Source of the DNA: Marinobacter salinexigens
GTDB taxonomy: Bacteria > Pseudomonadota > Gammaproteobacteria > Pseudomonadales > Oleiphilaceae
DNA: 64,000 nt
Direction of reading: 5' to 3'
Assembly: GCF_008370345.1 (NCBI RefSeq)
Contig: NZ_VTUU01000001.1
Location: forward strand, 606,223-670,222
Shown: in pieces, positions 30,053-39,098 of the stretch
Layout: each line of letters opens with the position of its first letter
How positions within the stretch are numbered: position 1 is the first letter of the stretch
The notes under the pieces: model-generated
Databases searched by the model: none
Seen by the model: the letters and a program-made list of their open reading frames with translations, nothing else
What the model was told of the DNA's origin: nothing
Translations under genes and position numbers: made by a program

Positions 30053-30733
30053 ATGGCCAAAGCTGGTATCGTCAGGAAATCCGTGCGTCTGATCGGGTGG
30101 TTACTCGCGGGCACCTTTGTGGCGATGTTTCTGGTACTTCTGTTGTTGCGTTTCATCAACCCGCCGACGTCGGCGTTCATGCTGGCGTATCAGTTGGAAC
30201 ATCACGAGCAGCCACTCCGCCACGAGTGGGTGGCAATGTCCGACATTTCGCCGTGGATGCCGCTGGCCGTGGTTGCCAGCGAAGATCAGCGTTTTCCAGA
30301 TCACTGGGGTGTCGATTTCGAGGCGATACGCAAGGCTCTTTCTGAGTATCGGGCGGGCAATGGCCTCCGCGGCGCCAGTACCATTACCCAGCAAACCGCC
30401 AAAAACCTGTTCCTATGGAATGGCCGCAGTTTTGTTCGCAAGGCAATCGAAGCAGTGCTCGCTCTGGCTGTTGATGGCGTGTGGCCGAAAGAGCGGGTGA
30501 TGGAAGTGTATCTGAACATCGCCGAGTTTGGGCCGGGAATATACGGCGTTGAGGCTGCCAGTCAGGCCTACTTCGGAAAGCCTGCCAAATACCTTTCGGC
30601 CAATCAGGCAGCAAGGCTGGCTGCTGTGTTGCCCAACCCCAAAGTACTGAACGCTGCAAGGCCATCGTCCTATGTGTGGGAGCGAGTGGCCTGGATTCGC
30701 GGGCAAATGGCCCAGCTCTCCGGGCTGTGGTAG
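30053..30733 (+). CDS. mtgA: Monofunctional peptidoglycan glycosyltransferase
   Basis: The 226-aa protein has one N-terminal membrane helix ([20 protein letters not shown]), then the GT51 fold: [20 protein letters not shown] with catalytic Glu77, [58 protein letters not shown] and [10 protein letters not shown]. It polymerises lipid II into glycan strands in the periplasm without transpeptidase activity. Length and motifs match MtgA. It is followed after 31 bp by a CdaR-type regulator that is probably a separate function. Confidence 0.92.
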   Translation: MAKAGIVRKSVRLIGWLLAGTFVAMFLVLLLLRFINPPTSAFMLAYQLEHHEQPLRHEWVAMSDISPWMPLAVVASEDQRFPDHWGVDFEAIRKALSEYRAGNGLRGASTITQQTAKNLFLWNGRSFVRKAIEAVLALAVDGVWPKERVMEVYLNIAEFGPGIYGVEAASQAYFGKPAKYLSANQAARLAAVLPNPKVLNAARPSSYVWERVAWIRGQMAQLSGLW

Positions 30734-30764
30734 GACCCCTGCGCCGTTACAAGGATTCTTGACC

Positions 30765-31853
30765 GTGCTTCTTCTGGATCAGACTACAGCCCAGCGAATC
30801 GTAGAGCGTACGATGCGGGCCATTGGCTACCCGGTCAATGTCATGAACGCAGACGGCGTTATTATCGCCTCCGGCTCGCCACAGCGTGTTGGTAGTTTGC
30901 ATGATGCCGCGCGTTTGGTTGCCGAAACAGGCGAACCGCTGGTGATTGATGGGGGGCAGGCTGCTGAATACCCGGGTACTCAGCCGGGTGTTAATTTGCC
31001 GGTCAAGGTCGGGGATCAACTGGTGGCCGTAGTCGGTATTTCAGGCTCTCCCCGGGACGTTGCCCATTTTGCTGATCTGGTCTGTATGACGGCAGAATTG
31101 ATGCTGGAGCAGGCCGCGCTTCTGGAAGCCGGACAGCACCGGCGACGGCAGGTTGAAGAAACTTTGCTGGCACTGTGTGAAGGAAAGCCGGTGCCGTCAG
31201 TATGGTTTGAGCAACTGGGGATCGACGTTGCCCGGAATCGCGTTGCTGTAGTCCTTGAAGCCGCTACCCAGTCAGCTGCCGATAGGGTGTTGCTCCCCCT
31301 TCTTCAAGCTCTCGAATACCGGCAGAAGGCTGTTCTTGCGGTACACCCGTCGCCCTGCCAGTTGCTGATATTTCTTGAAGCCGAATCCGGCAGAACGTCC
31401 CCTGATGAACTCAGGCAAGTGCTGAACCTCACACCGAACAGTGATATTACGATTGCGGTGGGACAGGTGTTCTCAAGGGATTTTCGGGCAGGTTTTCAGT
31501 CCGCCAACGCGACGTTGGAGGTGGGCAAGCGCAAGGTGCCTGAGGGGCGGGAATTTCACTATGACAACCTTCGTGTCCCGGCCCTTTGGCAGAGCCTTCA
31601 GCCCGACTGGCAGAAGCTGGAGCTTCAGGCTCCCGTGAACAAACTCCTTAATCACCGTCAGGGTGAGCTTTACCTGAGAACACTGGAACGCTTCATTGAG
31701 AGTAACGGGCAGGTAGTGGAGTGTTCGCAGCGCCTTCATGTCCATGCTAATACGGTCCGATACCGGCTTCGCCGCATTGAGGCCATAACAGGGCTCTCTC
31801 CTTTTGACTTGCCGAGCCTCCTGACCCTGCAGCTCGCTTTGGATACTCGCTGA
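30765..31853 (+). CDS. cdaR: CdaR family sugar-diacid/glycerate regulator
   Basis: GTG at 30765 has AAGGA at 30751-30755 at proper spacing. The 362-aa protein begins LDQTTAQRIVERTMRAIGYPVNVMNADGVIIASGSPQRVGSLH, the putative sugar-diacid recognition domain. It ends with the PucR-type helix-turn-helix CSQRLHVHANTVRYRLRRIEAITGLSPFDLPS. CdaR activates genes for glucarate, galactarate and glycerate use in E. coli. Here the next two genes are a GntP permease and a glycerate kinase, which supports glycerate or a sugar diacid as the inducer. Confidence 0.85.
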   Translation: MLLLDQTTAQRIVERTMRAIGYPVNVMNADGVIIASGSPQRVGSLHDAARLVAETGEPLVIDGGQAAEYPGTQPGVNLPVKVGDQLVAVVGISGSPRDVAHFADLVCMTAELMLEQAALLEAGQHRRRQVEETLLALCEGKPVPSVWFEQLGIDVARNRVAVVLEAATQSAADRVLLPLLQALEYRQKAVLAVHPSPCQLLIFLEAESGRTSPDELRQVLNLTPNSDITIAVGQVFSRDFRAGFQSANATLEVGKRKVPEGREFHYDNLRVPALWQSLQPDWQKLELQAPVNKLLNHRQGELYLRTLERFIESNGQVVECSQRLHVHANTVRYRLRRIEAITGLSPFDLPSLLTLQLALDTR

Positions 31854-31997
31854 TATTGTCGGAATATACAAAAAATTACTCCATAATCTAAGGGTTTTTG
31901 TCAGTTTCGATAGCGACCTTGGGGCACTCAACTTCTAAACTGGCGGTTTCGTCCTGAATCCCCCTTGAATAAGAAAGATTTATAGAGGAACTCGCCC

Positions 31998-33341
31998 ATG
32001 CATCTGGTTCTGATTCTTGTGGCGCTGATCGTGTTTATTGTCTTCGCGACCAGCAAGCTGAAACTGAATCCATTTATTACGCTGCTTCTGGCTTCATTCC
32101 TGGCCGCCTTTGTCTTCGGACTGCCGGTGGATGCCATCGAAAAAAACATCCGTACCGGGTTTGGAAATATTCTCGGATATATCGGCCTGGTGATCGTGCT
32201 TGGCACCATCATCGGTGTCATCCTGGAGCGCACAGGCGCTGCTATTGTGATGGCTGAAACCATCATCAAGGCCTTGGGGAAGCGCTTCCCGACCCTCACT
32301 ATGTCTCTGGTCGGCTTCGTTGTGTCTATTCCGGTGTTTTGTGATTCCGGTTTTGTCATTCTGAACAGTCTCAAGCGTTCAATGGCGCGCACGCTGTCTG
32401 CCTCTCCTGTTGCGATGACTGTAGCCCTGTCCACTGGCCTGTTTGCGACCCATACACTGGTGCCACCAACGCCGGGCCCGATTGCGGCAGCGGGCAATCT
32501 GGGGCTTGAGAACAACCTGGGCCTGGTGATTGCCGTCGGCCTCGTATTCGCTGTGATAGCAGTGTTTGCGGGCTTGTTCTGGGCATCGCGCTGCAAGAAT
32601 CTGGAAAGCAAAGAGCTGGAGCTGGCCGAGGAAGCCTTTGAAGAAGCACGAGAGCGCTACGGCGAGTTGCCATCTGCGTGGGCGGCGTTTGCGCCGATCT
32701 TTGTTCCAATCGTTCTGATCTGCCTGGGATCGGTTGCTAATTACCCCACAGCACCACTGGGTGACGGTGGTCTTTATGAACTCCTGAACTTCCTGGGTAA
32801 ACCTCTGAATGCTTTGATGATTGGCCTGGCATTTGCTTTGATGCTATTGCAGGGAGACAAAAAACTGGAGGAGTTTGCCCGCCATACCCAGAAGGGACTG
32901 GAAGTGTCCGCTCCAATCATCCTGATCACCGGTGCAGGTGGCGCTTTCGGCGGTGTGCTGGCTCAGACACCGCTAGGTGAGTACTTGGGCGATACGCTGT
33001 CCACATTGGGGCTGGGAGTCATCATGCCATTTATCGTAGCGGCAGCGCTGAAGTCGGCTCAGGGCTCTTCAACTGTGGCTCTCGTCACGACCTCAGCGCT
33101 GGTTGCTCCATTACTGACTCAGCTGGGACTGGATTCCGAGTTGGGCAGGGTACTGACTGTGATGGCCATCGGTGCAGGTGCAATGACCGTTTCCCATGCA
33201 AATGACAGTTATTTCTGGGTTGTTTCCCAGTTCAGCAAGATGGACGTTGCGACGGCCTATCGTTCGCATACCGCGGCCACTCTTGTGATGGGGCTGGTGA
33301 CTATACTGTGTGTTTGGCTCGTTTCACTCATGGCACTCTGA
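31998..33341 (+). CDS. GntP family permease (gluconate/glycerate type)
   Basis: GAGGAA precedes the ATG at 31998. The 447-aa protein is strongly hydrophobic, with roughly 12 helices. It carries GntP-family blocks such as VIVLGTIIGVILERTGAAIVMAETI, SIPVFCDSGFVILNSLKRSMAR, THTLVPPTPGPIAAAGNLG and MTVSHANDSYFWVVSQFS. It takes up gluconate or similar hydroxy acids by proton symport. Since the glycerate kinase gene begins one base after its stop, glycerate is the most likely substrate. Confidence 0.87.
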   Translation: MHLVLILVALIVFIVFATSKLKLNPFITLLLASFLAAFVFGLPVDAIEKNIRTGFGNILGYIGLVIVLGTIIGVILERTGAAIVMAETIIKALGKRFPTLTMSLVGFVVSIPVFCDSGFVILNSLKRSMARTLSASPVAMTVALSTGLFATHTLVPPTPGPIAAAGNLGLENNLGLVIAVGLVFAVIAVFAGLFWASRCKNLESKELELAEEAFEEARERYGELPSAWAAFAPIFVPIVLICLGSVANYPTAPLGDGGLYELLNFLGKPLNALMIGLAFALMLLQGDKKLEEFARHTQKGLEVSAPIILITGAGGAFGGVLAQTPLGEYLGDTLSTLGLGVIMPFIVAAALKSAQGSSTVALVTTSALVAPLLTQLGLDSELGRVLTVMAIGAGAMTVSHANDSYFWVVSQFSKMDVATAYRSHTAATLVMGLVTILCVWLVSLMAL

Positions 33342-33342
33342 T

Positions 33343-34482
33343 ATGAAAATTGTAGTCGCTCCGGATTCGTTCAAGGAATGTCTCGACGCGGGAGCCGTTG
33401 CTTCCGCCATAGCCACAGGCTGGAAACGTGGTGCGCCAGACGATGAAGTCGTGGAGGTGCCGCTGGCAGATGGCGGAGAGGGTAGTACCGTTGCACTGGT
33501 AGAGTCCCAGGGCGGGACTCTGCACACAGTGGAGGTGACCGGTCCTCTCGGAGCTATGGTTTGGGCGTGCTATGGCTTGGTCGATGGCGGAAAAACCGCC
33601 ATAGTGGAAGTGGCTGAGGGGAGCGGACTTCATCTGGTGCCGGCCAATGGCAGGGATGCATTGGCAGCAACCAGTCGCGGGACTGGAGAGCTGATCAATG
33701 CAGCTATTGCTCACGGCCCCGAGAGACTGGTGTTGTGCCTGGGCGGAAGCGCAACAACGGACGGTGGTGCGGGTATCCTGCAAGCGCTGGGCGCGCGCCT
33801 GCTGGACGAAGACGGCGGGGATGTCCCCCCGGGCGGTGTAGGCCTGGAGAAGTTGGTTTCCATGGATGCCGCTCCGGCGCTGGCGCGGCTTGCCGGGATT
33901 GAACTGGTTGCCGCCTGTGATGTTACCAATCCGCTTCTCGGTGACCGGGGGGCTGCGGCTGTATTCGGCCCCCAGAAAGGGGCGACGCCGGACATGGTGA
34001 AGCGGCTTGATCGGGCACTGTCTCGTATGTCATCTGTGGCAACCGGTTCAGGTTTTGACATGCACTCATTTGCCGGTAGCGGAGCGGCTGGCGGTATCGG
34101 CGGTATGCTGGGCGGCATTCTGGGTGCAGGTCTGAAGGCCGGCATCGAATTGATTATGGAAACCGTGGGACTGGAAGCGCATATCCGCGAGGCGGATCTG
34201 GTGATTACTGCTGAAGGTGCAATCGACAGCCAGAGTGCTCATGGCAAGACGCCGGCAGGTGTATCTGCATTGGCGGCCAGGCATGGTGTCCCGGTTATCG
34301 GATTGGGTGGTCGGGTAGGCGCTGAGTTGTCACCACTTTATGAAGTGGGGCTAACGGCTGCGTTTTCTGTGGTGCACGGGCCGTCAACGCTGGAACAGGC
34401 GATTGCCGAGGGTAAGGATAACCTCGAACAGGCCGCTGAGCAGTTGGCTCGGGTGGTAGCCGCGTTCAGCCGTAGTCACTGA
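33343..34482 (+). CDS. Glycerate kinase (GarK/GlxK type)
   Basis: ATG at 33343 starts one base after the permease stop. The 379-aa protein opens MKIVVAPDSFKECLDAGAVASAIATGW and has VPLADGGEGST, LVLCLGGSATTDGGAGILQALGARLLD, AACDVTNPLLGDRGAAAVFGPQKGA, and VITAEGAIDSQSAHGKTPAGVSALA, the signatures of the GarK family. It phosphorylates D-glycerate, giving 2-phosphoglycerate for lower glycolysis. It is cytoplasmic. It completes a regulator-permease-kinase module. The gene ends 3 bp from the converging EAL-protein gene. Confidence 0.9.
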   Translation: MKIVVAPDSFKECLDAGAVASAIATGWKRGAPDDEVVEVPLADGGEGSTVALVESQGGTLHTVEVTGPLGAMVWACYGLVDGGKTAIVEVAEGSGLHLVPANGRDALAATSRGTGELINAAIAHGPERLVLCLGGSATTDGGAGILQALGARLLDEDGGDVPPGGVGLEKLVSMDAAPALARLAGIELVAACDVTNPLLGDRGAAAVFGPQKGATPDMVKRLDRALSRMSSVATGSGFDMHSFAGSGAAGGIGGMLGGILGAGLKAGIELIMETVGLEAHIREADLVITAEGAIDSQSAHGKTPAGVSALAARHGVPVIGLGGRVGAELSPLYEVGLTAAFSVVHGPSTLEQAIAEGKDNLEQAAEQLARVVAAFSRSH

Positions 34483-34485
34483 ACA

Positions 34486-37053
34486 TTACACCTGCTCTGC
34501 CCAGATGCAAAATTCCTCGAAGGGCATAGGCTTGGCAAACAGATAACCCTGTACTCGCTGGCAGCCCAACTCGTTGAGAAGGTCAAGAGTGGCCTGATCT
34601 TCCACGCCTTCGGCTACCGCTTCCAGGTGTAGGGTCTGCGCGAGCTTCAGGGTGGTTTTCACAATTCCCAGTTCATTTCGATTGGTGTTCATACGGCTGA
34701 TAAAACACCGATCGATCTTCAGCTCATGAATCGGCAGCCGGCTCAGGTAGGCCAATGACGAGTAGCCGGTACCGAAGTCGTCCAGAGCAACCTTGCATCC
34801 ACTGTCCGCAATGTGGAGCAGAGAGCCGATAACAGCCTCCATGTTGTGCATCATGGAGGTTTCGGTCACTTCAAAAATCACCTTGTCCATCGGGATTCCG
34901 TATTCTTTGATTCCAGCCAGGGCATAGGGGACAAACTGGCTGTTTGTAAGGTTCTGAACCGACAGGTTGATACTGCAGGTAATGTTCAGTTGCCGTTCCC
35001 TGAGTGATTCCATCGTTTTCCACGCCAGATCCACAACATATCTGGACAGGATGTCGATCAGGCCGGCATTTTCGGCAATGTTGATCACTTCCTCGGTAGG
35101 TACCATGCCAAATCGCGGACTGTTCCAGCGCAAGAGCAGTTCTGCTCCAACCAGGCTTTGGCCTGATTTTTCCATTTGCGGTTGCAGGTACAGTTCCAGC
35201 TCATTGGCATCAATTGCGCCCGGCAGCGCCGTGAGCAGTTCGAGCCGTCGCCGGGCAAAACCTGAAATACTTTCATTGTAGACCTGAACCGGGATCTGGT
35301 TGGACTGACTGCGGTCCCGCGCGGCTGCCGCATGCTGATAAAGGATCTCGGTTGTGTCGCCGTGGTCGGGGGCGATCGATACCCCGCAATACAGATTCAT
35401 GAAGACCGGAAAGCGAACAGAATGCAGCGACACCTCATGGTAGCCGACAACTTGTTCGATGAAGGATTCCAGGGGGCCGACGAAGTTATCAAGGTCAACA
35501 ACAAAGGCCGCGGACCCCAGGTCAGGCGTCGCAAGATAGGCCGGTAGCCGGTGTTCAAGGCACACTGGGCCAGTGAGCCCGGACAGTGTGTGATTTACCT
35601 TTTTCACCAGCTGGCAGAACATGTCCTCGGCCAGGCTATGTCCCATACTGGACGCAATTTCCTTCACTTGGGGGTAATGCACCAGCACCAGGGCAAATCG
35701 CTGTCTTTTCGTGATCAGAGACTGAAGTCGTTGGTTGAGCAGTGAGGTATTGGGCATCTTGGTAACGGAATCGTGCATGGCCTGCTCAAGAGACTGCATT
35801 TCCAGGTCCTGAACCTGACGCTCGGCAATTTGCTGCTTTCGCATGGCGGCCAGTTTGCGTGCTCGCTCGTCCTTGATTTTGTGGGCGAGGGCAAAAGACA
35901 ACAAAAGCACTTCGGCGGCTGATCCCACCTGCATGAGATGATTAGTGAAGAAATTCACCGGCAACAGGTTAAAAATGCTCAGCAGGTACAAGGACGTTCC
36001 GATGGCAAAGCTCGTCCAGGCGAGTACAAAATACCGGGCAATGACAAGACCCGCCCGAAGGTCTGCGATACCGACGGCGATAAGAAGGGCAATAACGAAC
36101 GTACCAAGAACGCCGGAGAGCAGTGCGCCATGAATGGGGTCAATCCAGGTGATAAAGAACAAAGAAACGGCCAGGCCCAATGCGGTTTTCATGGCCAGAT
36201 CCCAGTTCCTCGAGATTTTCTGTAACTCCAGGAAGCTGCGTGCAAACAGCAAAGCACAGATCGAGACCAGTGATGTGCTGACGGGAATCAGGTAGCGGGG
36301 AACCAAAGGTTCTCCAGCCCAGAGCCAGGCCGAGCCGACACCGGATATGCAAAGGGTCAACAGCCCGATGGAGCCGATATAGAGAACGTAGTAGCCATAG
36401 GCCCGGTCCCGCAGAGAAAAGCACAGGAACAGGTTGTAGATCACCAGGGCGCCAAGGATGCCGAAGTAGATGCCCCAGTAGATGCTTTCCTGGGCAAACT
36501 GGTTCAGCAGCGGATCTTCTCTCCACAGTTCAACAGGGAGCTGTAGTGAGGTGGCAGAACGTGCCCGGAGTACGATGTCTACTTCGCCGTGGAGCTCTCT
36601 CGGAAGTGGTAGTGCCAGTTGATAACTGTGGGGTTGGTGTTGTTGTTTTTCAGTCTCGGTTCGGCTGGTGATGTATGTCGCCGGTAACTGCCCCTGAGGC
36701 AGTACGAAGAGTTCAACCTCCTCCAGTAGCGGGTAGGGAATGGCAATATACCAATGGCCGGTTGCTGTGGTGATGTTGAGTGAGGTTCGGGCCCAGAGCG
36801 TCTGAGCGGTGAACCCAAGATTCAGTACCCGGCCGCTGGTGTTTTGATGCCAGCCGTCGCTCTGCAGGGCATCGGCGAGCGACAGTTCGCCGTCGTCGAC
36901 GAGGTACTGGAGGCTGTCGTTCAGTTCATAGTGGCTGACGTCACCCTCGATAACCCGCTCGCTGGCATAACTCGACAGTATGGTAAGTAGCAGAATCGTG
37001 ACTGCCTGAATGGACCAACGCAACGGGATCATCGTGGTCTGCAGTCTTCTCAT
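34486..37053 (-). CDS. 7TMR-DISM receptor with degenerate GGDEF and EAL domain
   Basis: The 855-aa protein has a signal/anchor, then a periplasmic 7TMR-DISM extracellular domain (about 35-180), seven membrane helices (about 190-380) and a coiled linker. A GGDEF-like domain follows that starts KMPNTSLLNQRLQSLI but has no GG(D/E)EF signature. A full EAL domain ends the protein, with AELLLRWNSPRFGMVPTEEVI in place of the EAL motif, ALDDFGTGYSSLAYLSRLPIHELKID, VAEGVED and GYLFAKPMPF. The conserved Glu, Asp pairs and Lys are kept, so it is likely an active c-di-GMP phosphodiesterase controlled by an outside ligand. Its ATG follows the upstream stop by one base, so it is coupled to the unrecognised Rossmann-type gene. 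Confidence 0.87.
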   Translation of the reverse strand: MRRLQTTMIPLRWSIQAVTILLLTILSSYASERVIEGDVSHYELNDSLQYLVDDGELSLADALQSDGWHQNTSGRVLNLGFTAQTLWARTSLNITTATGHWYIAIPYPLLEEVELFVLPQGQLPATYITSRTETEKQQHQPHSYQLALPLPRELHGEVDIVLRARSATSLQLPVELWREDPLLNQFAQESIYWGIYFGILGALVIYNLFLCFSLRDRAYGYYVLYIGSIGLLTLCISGVGSAWLWAGEPLVPRYLIPVSTSLVSICALLFARSFLELQKISRNWDLAMKTALGLAVSLFFITWIDPIHGALLSGVLGTFVIALLIAVGIADLRAGLVIARYFVLAWTSFAIGTSLYLLSIFNLLPVNFFTNHLMQVGSAAEVLLLSFALAHKIKDERARKLAAMRKQQIAERQVQDLEMQSLEQAMHDSVTKMPNTSLLNQRLQSLITKRQRFALVLVHYPQVKEIASSMGHSLAEDMFCQLVKKVNHTLSGLTGPVCLEHRLPAYLATPDLGSAAFVVDLDNFVGPLESFIEQVVGYHEVSLHSVRFPVFMNLYCGVSIAPDHGDTTEILYQHAAAARDRSQSNQIPVQVYNESISGFARRRLELLTALPGAIDANELELYLQPQMEKSGQSLVGAELLLRWNSPRFGMVPTEEVINIAENAGLIDILSRYVVDLAWKTMESLRERQLNITCSINLSVQNLTNSQFVPYALAGIKEYGIPMDKVIFEVTETSMMHNMEAVIGSLLHIADSGCKVALDDFGTGYSSLAYLSRLPIHELKIDRCFISRMNTNRNELGIVKTTLKLAQTLHLEAVAEGVEDQATLDLLNELGCQRVQGYLFAKPMPFEEFCIWAEQV

Positions 37054-37054
37054 C

Positions 37055-38119
37055 CTATTCTTCCAAAGGCCGGATTAGTCGGCCGGTGAATCCGAGTGAC
37101 GCTGCTTTACCGCAGAAGCTGGAAAATTGGCTGTTCTCCAGCCCGGGTTGTTGAAGCAGAACCAATGCTTCCACCAGACACCCCGGAATATCCCGGCTGT
37201 TCCAGTCAGGCATCCGGGGGCGCATACTGAACTCGGCGTGGGACAACACCACTTTTTCCACACTGATCTGCCGGCTCTGCAGGCGCTTGCGGGCATCCAG
37301 AGTGATGCAGGGGTGGGTGTCGTCCGCGATCAGGGCGCCGGGTGAGATGTGCTGGTAAAAGTCCAGTACCACGTCGCCGTGATGGGTCAGGGCGATGTAG
37401 AGTTTCTTGTCGTGCAGGTGTTCCAGATTGGAAGTGCGCAAAATCATGCCGTGGTCCGTCACCACTTCTTCATCAACAGTGTAGCGTGGATCCAGGCCGA
37501 TGACCTTGTCATAGAGTGTCGTCAGGTCCTCGCACACGGCATTACCAATCCGTCCGGCTCCGCCCAGAACGACAATGCTGTTCGCGCCCTGAAATTCCGG
37601 GCGTTCGCGCATTTGTCTCGCCACATCCCAGATCATGTATCGGGTGCCCAGGCTGCCATCAACCAATGGAGCGGCAATGTCGATACCGGCTTTTTTAACA
37701 AAGTTCGGGAGGCGGCCCACCAGAGCGATACGTTTTACTCCCGGATAGTCCAGACGTAGCTGATCCATATACCGGCGGACTTTTTCAGGATCTTCCTGCA
37801 ACTCGTGTTCAAAAAAATGTGGGGCTACCAGCAGGCCTTTGGTGTCGCCGTTGCGGATGTATCCGAGAATGACCGTGGGAGGCAGGCGGTTGGCCATCCA
37901 GGGTGTGAAGTAGGAACCAACCTGCTTTTCATTGCCATAGACGGCGAACAGAAACTCGGGCTTCACCGCAGTATGCACCAGAGAGCGAAGGCAGGTGTTG
38001 GTCAACAGGACGGCCAGGCGCCGGGCCTTCACCCAGAGTGTTCTTCTATATCGGGTAGACAGGCGCTGCAGCGCGGGCGTTTTGGTCTGGTATCCATGCA
38101 TTTGTGAGTTGAGTTTCAT
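37055..38119 (-). CDS. Rossmann-type NAD(P)-binding protein, family not recognised
   Basis: I place the start at 38119 (MKLNSQMHGYQTK), with alternatives at 38161 and 38200; none has a clear ribosome site. The protein is about 354 aa. A nucleotide-binding loop appears in NSIVVLGGAGRIGNAVCEDL, preceded by DGSLGTRYMIWDVARQM and followed by HHGDVVLDFYQHISPGALIADDTHPCI and a late VLSHAEFSMRPRMPDW block. The ordering loosely recalls acyl-ACP reductases or amino-acid dehydrogenases, but I cannot assign it. No signal peptide is present. It is translationally coupled to the downstream EAL protein, which is an unusual partner, and follows an HPP membrane protein. Confidence 0.5.
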   Translation of the reverse strand: MKLNSQMHGYQTKTPALQRLSTRYRRTLWVKARRLAVLLTNTCLRSLVHTAVKPEFLFAVYGNEKQVGSYFTPWMANRLPPTVILGYIRNGDTKGLLVAPHFFEHELQEDPEKVRRYMDQLRLDYPGVKRIALVGRLPNFVKKAGIDIAAPLVDGSLGTRYMIWDVARQMRERPEFQGANSIVVLGGAGRIGNAVCEDLTTLYDKVIGLDPRYTVDEEVVTDHGMILRTSNLEHLHDKKLYIALTHHGDVVLDFYQHISPGALIADDTHPCITLDARKRLQSRQISVEKVVLSHAEFSMRPRMPDWNSRDIPGCLVEALVLLQQPGLENSQFSSFCGKAASLGFTGRLIRPLEE

Positions 38120-38230
38120 CCCTGGGACTGTGATCCATAAGCGAATTGAACTTGTATACATTCTGGACCAATCCCGGGGAGGCTTCCATAAACCAATCAC
38201 AGATAAGCATGTTTTCCCCGAAAGAGCGTG

Positions 38231-38917
38231 TCATGATGTGCTCCCGGGTGCGCTGGCGGAGTGGGATGTTGGGGCTGGTCTTGATGACCAGATGGGGTAG
38301 GGAATTCCTGCCAGGCGGTTCATCAGGAAGGCCTGGACCAACAGTATGGCTACGCCGCCCATCAAAACTGCAAGCTGCTCGAGAGAGCTCATCAATCCCA
38401 GTGACACGATCAGTGCGGTCGCACCGGCAGGTGGATGAACCATGTTGAAAGCGACCATCAGGCATCCGGTCAGGCCCATGGCCAGAGCCGCGGCGCCAAC
38501 ACGGCTGAGGTCGACGCCGTTCAGGAAGGCCGATGGGGCATCCTGCAAGCCAAACAGGCAGAGGCCCACAAGGCCCATCAGTGCGCCGATAAAGTGCCCT
38601 CCAAGGACATTGCGGGGAGACGCCGGTTGCGCCATGGGCACGTGAAAGAGGATGAATGCAGTGGCGCCGAGAGACGGAAAGATGAACGGTTCCTGGGTTA
38701 CTAGTGCCAGCAAAGAGACCAGAGCGATGCTCAGGCCGCTGTTAATCAGGTTGAAAACCGCCATGACGATCTTCGGACTATAGCGTGACATCAGCCGTTC
38801 GAGGTGAAGTGCTCTCAGTACACCGCTAACCAGTTGCCATCGCAGTTTTTCGTTCCGGATTCCCATTGCTTGCTCGCGCACCAAAAAGGGGCGCAACCCT
38901 ATTCGACTCAATGACAT
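38231..38917 (-). CDS. HPP family membrane protein
   Basis: The product has about five membrane helices and the family hallmark FNMVHPPAGATALIVSLGL, plus TQEPFIFPSLGATAFILFHVP and ASPRNVLGGHFIGALMGL. HPP proteins are integral membrane proteins; at least some transport nitrite in chloroplasts and cyanobacteria, while bacterial roles are mostly unknown. The 38917 start (228 aa) is used; 38866 (MGIRNEKLRWQ) is an alternative since neither has a good ribosome site. It lies upstream of the Rossmann-type and EAL genes on the same strand. Confidence 0.75.
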   Translation of the reverse strand: MSLSRIGLRPFLVREQAMGIRNEKLRWQLVSGVLRALHLERLMSRYSPKIVMAVFNLINSGLSIALVSLLALVTQEPFIFPSLGATAFILFHVPMAQPASPRNVLGGHFIGALMGLVGLCLFGLQDAPSAFLNGVDLSRVGAAALAMGLTGCLMVAFNMVHPPAGATALIVSLGLMSSLEQLAVLMGGVAILLVQAFLMNRLAGIPYPIWSSRPAPTSHSASAPGSTS

Positions 38918-39098
38918 TTATCAAACCGTTAATTTCGATGACTGTTATCGGTTGCTCCTCGTCCAGAGGAAATGCTCTGCGAATAGTTGATTTGTGGGAG
39001 GTTTTTGCATTCTTTTATAAAAAATTTATAACCGCTCAATCGCTTTCCCGATAGACTTGGAGGCTTTGTCACGCCAACCATACAAAGGAAACGTGTTC

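Noticed and set aside
39027..39054. Sigma-28-like sequence ahead of the large membrane protein
   Set aside because: Only CCGATAG is a fair match. The TAAA half is absent at the right spacing.
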